This document shows, in pieces, positions 24,369-32,277 of a stretch of DNA of 64,000 nt. A program made the translations under genes and the position numbers. The stretch is from Myxococcales bacterium (GTDB lineage: Bacteria > Myxococcota_A > Polyangia > Haliangiales > Haliangiaceae): contig JADKKI010000025.1 in the NCBI GenBank assembly GCA_016720595.1, positions 93,420 through 157,419 on the forward strand. Direction: 5' to 3'. The notes below the pieces were generated by a model, which was not told the origin of the DNA, did not search any database, and worked only from the letters and a program-made list of their open reading frames with translations. Within the stretch, counting starts at the first letter, position 1, and each line of letters begins with the position of its first letter.

Positions 24369-25484
24369 CTATAGCTGGTGCATCTCCGAGCACAGGCCGG
24401 CGGGGCCGCTCTGCGCATCGTAGTCGACCGGCGCGACCCAGCCGTGGCCGTCGCACTGGTACCAGGTGTTGTCCGAGGAGGCCTCGACGCAGGAGCGCGG
24501 CGCGACCTTGCGGCCGAGGGTCGCCGAGTCGCACCAGCCGAAGGCGGCGGCGCAGCCGGACGAGGAGGAGCGGCCGACCCAGGCGCCCGCGGAGCACGAG
24601 TACCACTTCTGATCGCTCGCGGACTGCACGCAGGTGCCTTCGGTGACCTCGCGGTTGAGGGTCTGCGAGACGCAGCCGTTGACCGGCGGGGGCGGCGGCG
24701 GGTTGGAGACCACGGCGGCGCCGGCGAAGGCGACGAGGGCGTTGAGGTCGCCGTTGAACTTGTTCATGTCGACGTTACCGGTGATGCCGTTCACGTGGCC
24801 CGAGTCGGTGTGCTGCCAGAACGTCCAGCGCATCCACGGTGCGGGGAGGTTCGGGCACTGCGAGGAGTACGCGGCGATCCACAGCGGGTTGCCGGCGAAC
24901 GAGGTCGGGCCTCCCACCTCGTCGCGCCAGAAGTACATGCCGGTGTAGACGATCGGCTCGACCCCGAGCGCGGTCTTCACGCGGTCCACCCACTGCCGCA
25001 CGCGCGAGGCCACGGTCGCCGGGGCGAGCCCGCCATCGGCCTCGACATCGATCACCGGCGGAAGGTCTCCGGGCTGATACGTCCCGAGCGCGGCGATCAT
25101 CAGATCGGCCTGCGCGTTCACGTTCTGGCTCGGGCGGAAGAACTGATACGCACCGCGGATGACGCCCGCGGTCTTGGTGTTCGCCCAGTTCTGCACGAAC
25201 TTGGGATCGCGGAACGTCGTGCCATCGGAGACGCGCAGGAACGCGAACTTCACGCCCGCGGCCTTGGCCTTCGCCCAGTCGACGGTGCCCTGGTAGTACG
25301 AGACGTCGACGCCCATCGTCGTGGTGCCCTGCGCACACACGCGCGCCTCGATGACGGTGGTATCCGCGCTCGGATCATCGACGAGGGCGACGCCCCCAGC
25401 ACCTGCCTTGGAGTCCGGATCTGGATCCGTCCCGACGGTGCAGCCAGTGAACAGCGAGAGAACGATGAGCGCGCGGAACGTCAT
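24369..25484 (-). CDS. GH25 lysozyme-like lipoprotein with two Cys-rich modules
   Basis: A 371-residue lipoprotein (lipobox FTGC). The glycoside hydrolase 25 domain (about 55-255) has GVDVSYYQGTVDW at its start, FLRVSDGTTFRDPKF, and the catalytic segment PPVIDVEADGG, followed by YTGMYFW and WTFWQHTDSG. GH25 enzymes cut the MurNAc-GlcNAc bond of peptidoglycan. After a Pro-rich linker come two related Cys-rich modules (CVSQ...CVQSASDQKWYSC and CDSA...CVEASSDNTWYQC), probably binding units. ATG 25484 starts the signal; the upstream ATG is unlikely. It could serve prey lysis or wall remodelling. Confidence 0.85.
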   Translation of the reverse strand: MTFRALIVLSLFTGCTVGTDPDPDSKAGAGGVALVDDPSADTTVIEARVCAQGTTTMGVDVSYYQGTVDWAKAKAAGVKFAFLRVSDGTTFRDPKFVQNWANTKTAGVIRGAYQFFRPSQNVNAQADLMIAALGTYQPGDLPPVIDVEADGGLAPATVASRVRQWVDRVKTALGVEPIVYTGMYFWRDEVGGPTSFAGNPLWIAAYSSQCPNLPAPWMRWTFWQHTDSGHVNGITGNVDMNKFNGDLNALVAFAGAAVVSNPPPPPPVNGCVSQTLNREVTEGTCVQSASDQKWYSCSAGAWVGRSSSSGCAAAFGWCDSATLGRKVAPRSCVEASSDNTWYQCDGHGWVAPVDYDAQSGPAGLCSEMHQL

Positions 25485-25755
25485 GAGGCACCCCCGAGGT
25501 GGCGGTGCTGGCTTCAGCAAGTGACGTGCCCTCGTGGCCACTCGAGTTGCCGGCGCACGCTGAGGCAGCGTCGGCGATCTAGCTCACAAGTCTCGTGCGC
25601 AGCTCGCGCATCAAACGATCCGGGTTGTGCATCGACATCAGCCGAGATGTGCGCCGGTCACGCACGGTATCGGTGGGTGTCGATACCGCAACCGAGCGTG
25701 TGCATTGCGACCGAGTGAGGGCAGCTTCGATCCCGCGCGGTCCTCGGCGCCGAGC

Positions 25756-26259
25756 TCAGAGGCGATGGAACGCGGTCACGATCGTGAACGCACCCGGCGT
25801 CACGTGCGCCACCCCGACGTCGCCAGCCTTGAGCACCGCGTGTACCGCTTCGAGCGCCTGGCTCTCGATCTTCGATCCATCGGTGCGCAGGAGCTCGAGG
25901 TAGAGCAGCGGCGGGGTCGGCCTGGAATCTGCGCGCTTGCCGAGCACGATCACGGGCATCGCCTCCGGCGCGGGCCCGGGTGAGAAGCCGATCCCCGCGA
26001 ACATCGAGAACAGGGCGATCCCTGCGAACAGCAGCATCAGCAGCCACGCCAGCCACGTCGCGTCGACATGCCGAAACGAGACGACCGCGAGCGTGACAAA
26101 GCCGATCGCGAGGCCGAACGAGATCGCGCGTGCGAGCTTCGAGCCCGACGGCTCGGTGCGCATCGCCTCCTCGTAGCCAGGCCGCGTCGTCAGGTTGGCG
26201 AGCCGCTCCTTGGCCGCCTCGATCGCGAGGTCATCATCGGAGCGGACCGCGTCCCGCAC
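25756..26259 (-). CDS. DUF2500-like membrane protein
   Basis: A 167-residue protein with two membrane helices (about 45-65 and 68-92) and a C-terminal soluble domain starting MPVIVLGKRADSR and containing LKAGDVGVAHVTPGAFT, similar to DUF2500 proteins of unknown function. The GTG at 26259 is 3 bp past the stop of the upstream CxGxC lipoprotein, so the two are likely co-translated. The 270 bp upstream of the next gene (25485-25755) shows no convincing ORF or repeat. Confidence 0.6.
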   Translation of the reverse strand: MRDAVRSDDDLAIEAAKERLANLTTRPGYEEAMRTEPSGSKLARAISFGLAIGFVTLAVVSFRHVDATWLAWLLMLLFAGIALFSMFAGIGFSPGPAPEAMPVIVLGKRADSRPTPPLLYLELLRTDGSKIESQALEAVHAVLKAGDVGVAHVTPGAFTIVTAFHRL

Positions 26260-26262
26260 GAG

Positions 26263-27285
26263 CTATTGCGCCTGCGCGCCGGCGGAGGCGCTGACCGAGG
26301 CCGACATCTCGATCGAGACCGAGAACCGAGCCTGGATGTTCGCGCTCGCGGCGATCACCGCGGCGAGCTGCGCGCCCACGCAGATGCCCTTCTCGCCGAT
26401 CTGGCCGACGAGCTCACCCGACGCGCGGATCAGCGACGCGCCGGTGGACACCCACTGCACCAGCGCCTTGCCCGCGAGCTCGAGCTTCTTGCCGGCGCGG
26501 ATGATCTGCGGCAGCCCCGCGTCGATCGCGGCGAGCGCCTTCTGGAACTTGGTGTCATCGACCACCGTCACGCTCTGCCGCACGACCTCGACCTTGGGCT
26601 CGGTGCAGGTGGTGCGCATCGACGCGCGGATCTCCGCGCTCGCCTTGCACTCCACCGACGCATCGACGTCGGCATAGCCATCGCAGCCGCCGCTGCACTT
26701 GCCGTTGCACGTGCCCTGGCACTGGCCATTGCACGCGCCGCCGCTGTTCCCACCGGCGCACGTGCCGTTGCAGGCACCGTTACAGGTGCCGCTGCAGCTG
26801 CCCTCGCACTTGATGTTGACGTCCGCGGTCGCGCGCGCCTCGCACGAGGCGACGACGCCGGCCGTGAAGTCGACGTCGGTGTGGCAGACCGATGGCGTGT
26901 ACTTGGTCACCAGGCGGGACTCGGTCTTGACGCTGACCTGGAGGTTCGCCTGCAGCTCCTGCGAGGCCCGCGTGCAGACCTCCTTGGTGTTCCCCTGGTC
27001 CGAGACGCCGAGGATGCGCGCCATCTTGCGGCACGCGTCCGCGACGGAGTTCTCGAGCTCGAGGCTCGCGCGATCGAGCTCCGCCGAGGCGATCAGGAAG
27101 TTGTACATCTTGCGACCGACCGGATTGACGTCGATCTTGCCGCACGCATCGGGGCTGATGCCGCCGCCGCCACGTCCGCCCGCGCCTCCGCCGCCGGTCC
27201 CGGTCGCCGGGGGAGGGCAGCCCGTGAGAGCCAGCATGGCAAACATCAGAGACAACGCGACGAGCACCACCCGCTGGTTCGACAT
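26263..27285 (-). CDS. Lipoprotein with CxGxC tandem repeat
   Basis: A 340-residue lipoprotein (lipobox LTGC) with a Gly-rich linker, a helical domain (about 45-140), a striking Cys/Gly repeat (from CEGSCSGTCNGACNGTC to CNGKCSGGCDG), and a C-terminal helical/coiled region (about 230-340). The repeat has cysteines every three to four residues, about 14 in 45 residues, suggesting dense disulfide or metal binding. ATG 27285 begins the signal. It follows the histidine kinase gene by 40 bp and precedes the DUF2500-like gene by 3 bp. Similar Cys-Gly repeats occur in other myxobacterial proteins, to my recollection. Function unknown. Confidence 0.7.
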   Translation of the reverse strand: MSNQRVVLVALSLMFAMLALTGCPPPATGTGGGGAGGRGGGGISPDACGKIDVNPVGRKMYNFLIASAELDRASLELENSVADACRKMARILGVSDQGNTKEVCTRASQELQANLQVSVKTESRLVTKYTPSVCHTDVDFTAGVVASCEARATADVNIKCEGSCSGTCNGACNGTCAGGNSGGACNGQCQGTCNGKCSGGCDGYADVDASVECKASAEIRASMRTTCTEPKVEVVRQSVTVVDDTKFQKALAAIDAGLPQIIRAGKKLELAGKALVQWVSTGASLIRASGELVGQIGEKGICVGAQLAAVIAASANIQARFSVSIEMSASVSASAGAQAQ

Positions 27286-27325
27286 CCGGGCATCCTCGCG
27301 CGGAACGGGGGAGCGTGTCTCGGGG

Positions 27326-28804
27326 TCAGCGTGCGAACCGCGCCTCGAACCAGAACGCGGTGACACCCTCGGCGCAGTCGACGCCGACGCTGCCGCCGTG
27401 GGCGAGCGCGACGGAGCGCACGATCGCGAGGCCGAGGCCGCTGCCACCGTCGGCGTGTCGGGTCGAATAGAACCGATCCCAGACCCGGGCGCGCGCGGCG
27501 GGTGACAGCGCAGCGCCATGGTTCGCGACGATCACGCGCACGCCGTCCTCGCGCCCTTCCACGACGAGGTGCACCCGGGTGTCGGGCTCGGCGTGCTGCA
27601 TGGCGTTCGCGACGAGGTTCTCGATCGCGGAGGCGAGCGCTGGCGCACGCCCCGGCACCACGGTGGCGCCGGTGACCGCGACCTCGATCTCCATGGGCCA
27701 GCGGTGGCCCGCACACGCGCGCGCGAGCTCGGCGAGGTCCACCGGCAGGGCCGCACCGCGATCGTCCTCCACGCGCGCGAGCTCGAGCAGGCGGGACACC
27801 AGGCGATCGAGACGTGCGGTGTCCTCCACGATCATCCCGAGGAACTGCTCGCGCGCCACCGGATCGTCGGCGGCTCCATCGCGCAGCAGCTCCGCCGCGC
27901 CTCGGATCCCGGTGAGCGGCGTCTTGAACTCGTGGCTGATGTCGGCGGCGAGCGTACGGGCGTCGCGAGCGCGGCGCTCGAGCTCGTCCGTCATCGCCTC
28001 CACCGCGCGAGCGAGCTGTCCGATCTCGTCGGCGCGGCGCGTGAGGCGATCGGAGCTCTCCACGGGCTGACGCGCGGCGATCCGCTGGGCGCGCCGCGTC
28101 AGCTTGCCGAGCGGCCGCGCGATCGTGGTCGCGAGCAGCAGCGTGATCAGCGACGTCAGCACGAGCGTCAGGATCAACACGCGGACGAGCCACGTGCGGA
28201 GGCGGAACAGCTGGAGCTTCACGTCGTGCGTCGAGCGGGTGACGTAGACCACGCCGGTGACGGCTCCGGTGCGATCGATGATCGGCAGCGCCGCGAACAG
28301 ATAGACGCGCCCCTGGTGGTCCCACAGCCGGGTCGCCGAGCCGTACCGCCCCGCGAGTGCGGCCTGGATCTCCTCGCGGCCGGCGAGGTCGACGGGGCGG
28401 GGGATCTCCGGCGCATGCGCGGGCGAGTCGTCGCCGAGGAGCCGCGGCACCGGTCGCTCGGCACCTTCGGGCGGGCCTCCCCGGTGCGAGTCCGCACGCA
28501 CGGCGCCCGTGGCGTCGAGGAGCCGGATCCGCGTGCGCGTGTCGCGGGCGGCGGCGGCGAGCATCGGCTCGCGCTGCGCGAGGGTCACGCCGGCACCGTC
28601 GGCGAGCACGGTGGCGCGGACGAGCTTGGCCTGATGGATCATGTCGGTCTCGAGCGCCGCGAGCAGCTGGGACTCGTGGAGGTTCGCGAACGAGATCCCG
28701 ATCAGCGGGACGGCCGCGACGATCACGTTGATCAGCAGCAGCCGGTAGCGGATCCGCGCGAGCGCACGGAAGCCGCGCTTAGCCGCAGCGATAACCGACG
28801 CCAT
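27326..28804 (-). CDS. Membrane sensor histidine kinase
   Basis: A 492-residue HK: N-terminal helix (about 22-42), periplasmic sensor region (about 43-205), second helix (about 208-230), HAMP (about 230-285), HisKA with His291 in DISHEFKTPLTG, and an ATPase domain with N-box (IENLVANAMQHAE) and G-box (GGSGLGLAIV). The periplasmic part reads like the double-Cache/stimulus domain of ChvG- or CreC-type kinases, but no ligand can be assigned. The gene overlaps its response regulator by 26 bp. It is the fifth gene of a minus-strand run beginning at 31460. Confidence 0.92.
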   Translation of the reverse strand: MASVIAAAKRGFRALARIRYRLLLINVIVAAVPLIGISFANLHESQLLAALETDMIHQAKLVRATVLADGAGVTLAQREPMLAAAARDTRTRIRLLDATGAVRADSHRGGPPEGAERPVPRLLGDDSPAHAPEIPRPVDLAGREEIQAALAGRYGSATRLWDHQGRVYLFAALPIIDRTGAVTGVVYVTRSTHDVKLQLFRLRTWLVRVLILTLVLTSLITLLLATTIARPLGKLTRRAQRIAARQPVESSDRLTRRADEIGQLARAVEAMTDELERRARDARTLAADISHEFKTPLTGIRGAAELLRDGAADDPVAREQFLGMIVEDTARLDRLVSRLLELARVEDDRGAALPVDLAELARACAGHRWPMEIEVAVTGATVVPGRAPALASAIENLVANAMQHAEPDTRVHLVVEGREDGVRVIVANHGAALSPAARARVWDRFYSTRHADGGSGLGLAIVRSVALAHGGSVGVDCAEGVTAFWFEARFAR

Positions 28805-29453
28805 GGACCGTCTCGATCACCGGCGCGCCGGCGGCCGCGAGCTTCGCGCGCAGGTTGCGGACGTGCGTGTCGATCGTGCGCTCGCTGATGTGGTGATCGT
28901 CGCCGTAGACCGTGGCGATCAGCTGGCCGCGCGACAGCACGCGCCCGCGGTGGGTGGCGAGGGTGGCGAGCAGCTTGAGCTCCGTCGCGGTCACGGTCAG
29001 CGGGGTCCCCGCCACACAGACCTCGTGGCGATCGCGATCGATCGAGACCTCGCCGATCGCGAGCCTCGGCCGTGCCACCGGCACCTCGTCACTCGAGGTC
29101 CGGCGCAGCACCGCCGCCACGCGTGCGACCAGCTCGCGCGGTGAGAACGGCTTGGTCAGGTAGTCATCCGCGCCGAGCTCGAGGCCGAGCACGCGGTCCG
29201 CCTCCTCGCCGCGCGAGGACAGGAACACGATCGGCAAGCGATGATGTGCGCGCAGGCGGCGGCACAGCGCGAGCCCGTCGAGCTCCGGCATCAGGATGTC
29301 GAGCACGAGCAGATCGATGCCGCCGCGCTCGATCCGATCGTAGGCGAGCACGCCATCGGTGGCGAGCTCGACGGCATACCCGGCGCGCGCGAGGGCGAAC
29401 CGCGCGACCTCGCGGATGTGGGCATCGTCATCACAGATCAGGACGGACGCCAT
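28779..29453 (-). CDS. OmpR/PhoB-family response regulator
   Basis: A 224-residue DNA-binding regulator: receiver domain with acidic pocket Asp8-10, phosphoacceptor Asp52 in LLVLDILMPE, switch Ser in FLSSRG and Lys in YLTKPFSP; then a winged helix (about 130-224) with ATELKLLATLATHRGRVLSR and ERTIDTHVRNLRAKL. ATG 29453 is chosen; the 20 upstream in-frame residues are not conserved in such proteins. It lies 5 bp after the coiled-coil membrane protein and overlaps the cognate kinase. Confidence 0.93.
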   Translation of the reverse strand: MASVLICDDDAHIREVARFALARAGYAVELATDGVLAYDRIERGGIDLLVLDILMPELDGLALCRRLRAHHRLPIVFLSSRGEEADRVLGLELGADDYLTKPFSPRELVARVAAVLRRTSSDEVPVARPRLAIGEVSIDRDRHEVCVAGTPLTVTATELKLLATLATHRGRVLSRGQLIATVYGDDHHISERTIDTHVRNLRAKLAAAGAPVIETVHGVGYRCG

Positions 29454-29458
29454 GCGGA

Positions 29459-30142
29459 TCAAGAACGGGCGGGGCGGGGCTGATATTTCCGGTCCGCGTC
29501 GCCATCGTGGCAATCGTCCGCCTCGAGAGACGCCTGGTAGGCGAACAGATCACCCAGGCCCTCGACCCGGTTGACCAGCTCGCGCACCAGCTCACCCGAG
29601 GACTGCGCGATCGAAGGCTGGAGGCGCACCAGCTCGGCCTGCGCCACGAGCTGCGCGATCAGCTCGCGGACCTCGTCGAGCTCGCCGCGGTACCTCTCGC
29701 GGAGGGCGCGAAGCTGCGCCAGCGTGCGGACCCGAAGCTGGGCGGTCGCGGCCGCGCTCGTGGCCCCGCGTGCGGCGAGCTCGTGCGCGCGGCGCTCGGC
29801 CTCGCCCACATCGAAGTCCGGGCGGGCGAGCACCTGATCGAGATCGGCGAGGCGTCCACCGGCCTCGCGCAGCCGGCTGGCCAGCACCCGCGCGGTCTCC
29901 GCATCCGGCAGCACGGAGGCCAGCGGCGAGGCCTGCGCGCGCGCGAGCGCCGAGATCAGCTGTGCGGCGCCGGGATCTTGCTCGTCGCGATGGCCGCTGA
30001 ACATGAGCGGTGCGGCGAGTGGCCACAGCACCGTCAGGAACACCACGTCACCTGCAGAGATCCGGCGGCGAAGCACCAGCGCACCGATCGCGATCACCAC
30101 GCCGATTCCGACGTAGCCGAGGCCGAGGAGGCCGAGCGACAC
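29459..30142 (-). CDS. Membrane protein with cytoplasmic coiled coil
   Basis: A 227-residue protein with two N-terminal membrane helices and then a long helical, Ala/Arg/Leu/Glu-rich region (about 60-210) likely to form a coiled coil (for example YRGELDEVRELIAQLVAQAE). No family recognised. It begins with GTG 2 bp after the stop of the preceding membrane protein and ends 5 bp before the response regulator, so it is probably part of the same operon. Confidence 0.6.
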   Translation of the reverse strand: MSLGLLGLGYVGIGVVIAIGALVLRRRISAGDVVFLTVLWPLAAPLMFSGHRDEQDPGAAQLISALARAQASPLASVLPDAETARVLASRLREAGGRLADLDQVLARPDFDVGEAERRAHELAARGATSAAATAQLRVRTLAQLRALRERYRGELDEVRELIAQLVAQAELVRLQPSIAQSSGELVRELVNRVEGLGDLFAYQASLEADDCHDGDADRKYQPRPARS

Positions 30143-30144
30143 GA

Positions 30145-30921
30145 CTAGTCCTCCCCCGGCAACGGCGCGCGATCCCGGACATAGATGCCGCGCGCGGAGC
30201 GGACCGCGCCCGTGATCGCATCGAACAAGCTGCCCTCGACCTCACGGACGAACGGCACATCGGGCGTGCGCGGCCGCACGAGGTACGGTCGCAGCGCCCA
30301 CGACAGCTGCCCACCGACGAGGGCGAACACCACGCACAGGCCGACGATCGCACTGCCGCGACCGGGGCCGTTCTCGAGCCCGAGTGCGTGGACGATCATG
30401 CGGAGGCTCGCGCACCCCGCGAGCGCGAACACGACCACGGTCCCGAGCACCATGTCGTGATACGAGAGCTCCATCGCGCGCCCGAGGAGGATCAGCGGCG
30501 TGCAGGCGGCGAGCAGCAGGGCTCCGAACGCGAGCGCGGTGATCACGAGCGTGAGATCTGCGGTCAGGCGCGCGCGCCGGCCGAGGGCCGCGCCGATCGC
30601 GGTGAGTGCCGGGGCGGACAGCGCGGCGGTCCCGAGGAGCACGAGCGGGAGCTTGATCGCGGCGAAGCCGATCTGCACGCCGCCGCGATAGCTGCCGAGC
30701 GCGGCGCCGACGATCGCCATCGCGATCGCGATCGTCGCGACCATGGTGCGCGTGATCGCGGCGAGGTCCTGCCCCGCCGAGATCCGCGCGAGCATCGCGT
30801 CGCGATCGCGCAGCAGCTGATCGATCAGGCCGAAGCTCGCGGCCGGGCTGCCGGACGCAACCGGGCCCACGGGCGCCACGCCACCACCGGATCCGAGGGA
30901 CGCGACGGGTGCGGCGATCAC
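30145..30921 (-). CDS. Six-TM membrane protein, coupled operon member
   Basis: A 258-residue protein starting at GTG 30921, which overlaps the upstream stop as GTGA (4 bp). The N-terminal cytoplasmic part (IDQLLRDRDAMLARISAG) precedes about six membrane helices; the loop GSYRGGVQIGFAAIKLP is a distinctive feature. The C-terminal tail contains VREVEGSLFDAITG. The frame is open far upstream, but the overlap and loss of coding character before 30921 fix the start. I do not recognise the family. Confidence 0.65.
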   Translation of the reverse strand: MIAAPVASLGSGGGVAPVGPVASGSPAASFGLIDQLLRDRDAMLARISAGQDLAAITRTMVATIAIAMAIVGAALGSYRGGVQIGFAAIKLPLVLLGTAALSAPALTAIGAALGRRARLTADLTLVITALAFGALLLAACTPLILLGRAMELSYHDMVLGTVVVFALAGCASLRMIVHALGLENGPGRGSAIVGLCVVFALVGGQLSWALRPYLVRPRTPDVPFVREVEGSLFDAITGAVRSARGIYVRDRAPLPGED

Positions 30922-31460
30922 GACATCACCTCCGTCGCGAGGTCCCACCACAACCGGCCGGCGATCCCGACCGTCGCCGCCGACCACACCAGGAACACGA
31001 CGCCCGAGGTCAGCGACGGCCGCATCGCCTTGGGATCGAGCTCGCGGGCGAGCCGCCGCAATGCGAGCAGCCCGGCGCCACCGAGCGCGCACGTCGCCAC
31101 CACGAACGTCGTGCTCGGGGAGACCGACGAGAGCGAGAGGAACGCCGCGGGGAGCAGGAGGCCGGCGAGCGCCACACCGAACGCCCCGAGCGCGATCCCG
31201 AACGCGCGGACCACCGCGCCGAGAGAGGGTGCGGTCCCGGCGGTCGCCGTCGCGATGTACAGCGCCGGTGCGGTGGCGGCCACCACGCCGAACACGACGG
31301 CGGGCACGGCCACGAGGGGCGTGGGACTCGATCCGTGGACGGCGAGGATCGCGCCGATCGCGACGGGACCGATGGCAGCGAGGGCGAGCGCCGAGGCGCG
31401 AGCGGCGAGCTCGGGCCCGGCGAGGGCAGGGGGATGCGGGGAGACAGGGACCAGGGACAT
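30918..31460 (-). CDS. Membrane protein, first gene of the TM-trio/two-component operon
   Basis: A 180-residue protein with about five hydrophobic helices beginning IGPVAIGAILAVHG. No family recognised. The start at 31460 is decided by a strong Shine-Dalgarno: AGGAGG six bases before the ATG. Its stop overlaps the next gene by 4 bp. The 185 bp between it and the divergent lectin-like gene should hold its promoter; I see no clear hexamers there. Confidence 0.65.
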   Translation of the reverse strand: MSLVPVSPHPPALAGPELAARASALALAAIGPVAIGAILAVHGSSPTPLVAVPAVVFGVVAATAPALYIATATAGTAPSLGAVVRAFGIALGAFGVALAGLLLPAAFLSLSSVSPSTTFVVATCALGGAGLLALRRLARELDPKAMRPSLTSGVVFLVWSAATVGIAGRLWWDLATEVMS

Positions 31461-31465
31461 GACGA

Positions 31466-31474
31466 CCTCCTGCT
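31466..31474 (-). promoter_or_regulatory. Strong ribosome binding site
   Basis: On the minus strand, AGGAGG lies six bases before the ATG at 31460. It rules out the 14-residue longer in-frame start and is one of the strongest ribosome binding sites in the window. Confidence 0.7.
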
Positions 31475-31645
31475 CCGTTGAACCATGTGGGCGAGGAGGC
31501 ACCGCGCACCCACCGTGGAGGGGCCGACCAGCTTCCGTGGAGATCCTGCGCAGACGGCGGTGGGGGACGTCCGGGCGCGATCGACGGCGGGCCAGGCCCC
31601 AGGTTATCTCCGACCTCCGCAGATGGATTTGGGTATGCTCCGCCC

Positions 31646-32206
31646 GTGAGGGCCTTCGCCGCGATCCTGCTCGTCGCCGGGTGCGACTTCAGCACGCCCG
31701 CGAGCACCGGCGTTCCCGGCGACGGCAAGATCGCGGATGCGTCGATGGGCGGCGAGCCGGGTGCCCCGCCATCCGGCGACGCCATGCCCGACGCCGCGGC
31801 ATGCCCAGGCAACTTCGTCCCGGTCGCCAGCGCGGGGAGCTCGCGGTACGCCGTGTTCCCCAAGGACACGCAGCCGGGGGCCATGCTCACGTGCAGCAAC
31901 CTCGGCACGCACCTGCTTCGCCTCGACGATCAGGCCGAGGCCACCGCGCTCGAGGCGTACATCGATCAGCAGACCGGCGGCGGCGATACGCGGCTGTACC
32001 GCGTGGTCGGCGCGCGCGACCTGGTGCTCCGCAATCAGTTCCACGACCTCGACTTCAGCTTCCTCACCTACCTCCCGTTCGGGACCGGCGAACCCACCAA
32101 CAACGCCGGTGAGGAGTGCCTCGTCCTCAAGAAGGAGGGCGCCATCGGCGTGATCGGCGCCGACCAGTGCCTCACCCAACACGAGTTCGCATGCGAATGT
32201 GACTGA
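31646..32206 (+). CDS. C-type-lectin-like lipoprotein
   Basis: A 186-residue lipoprotein starting at GTG 31646 (signal VRAFAAILLVAGC). After an acidic/Gly linker, residues about 55-186 resemble a C-type lectin fold: an early Cys-containing strand (MLTCSNLGTHLLRLD), then GTGEPTNNAGEECLVLK and a final Cys pair region QCLTQHEFACECD. The order and spacing of cysteines and the EPTNN segment fit such domains, which bind sugars or proteins, but calcium ligands cannot be fixed. It ends just upstream of the envelope operon. Confidence 0.6.
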   Translation: MRAFAAILLVAGCDFSTPASTGVPGDGKIADASMGGEPGAPPSGDAMPDAAACPGNFVPVASAGSSRYAVFPKDTQPGAMLTCSNLGTHLLRLDDQAEATALEAYIDQQTGGGDTRLYRVVGARDLVLRNQFHDLDFSFLTYLPFGTGEPTNNAGEECLVLKKEGAIGVIGADQCLTQHEFACECD

Positions 32207-32218
32207 GCCGCCGGGAGA

Positions 32219-32248
32219 ATTTTCGCGCGACGAAGTAAGCGCGAAAAT
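32219..32248. promoter_or_regulatory. AT-rich inverted repeat upstream of the envelope operon
   Basis: ATTTTCGCGC, ten spacer bases, then GCGCGAAAAT: a perfect 10-bp inverted repeat centred between the lectin stop (32206) and the GTG at 32278. Arm centres are 20 bp apart, about two helical turns, which fits a dimeric regulator site. It could instead be a terminator stem for the lectin gene, although no U-run follows. Confidence 0.5.
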
Positions 32249-32277
32249 AACCTTACGGCGAAGAAACCCGGTTCCGG

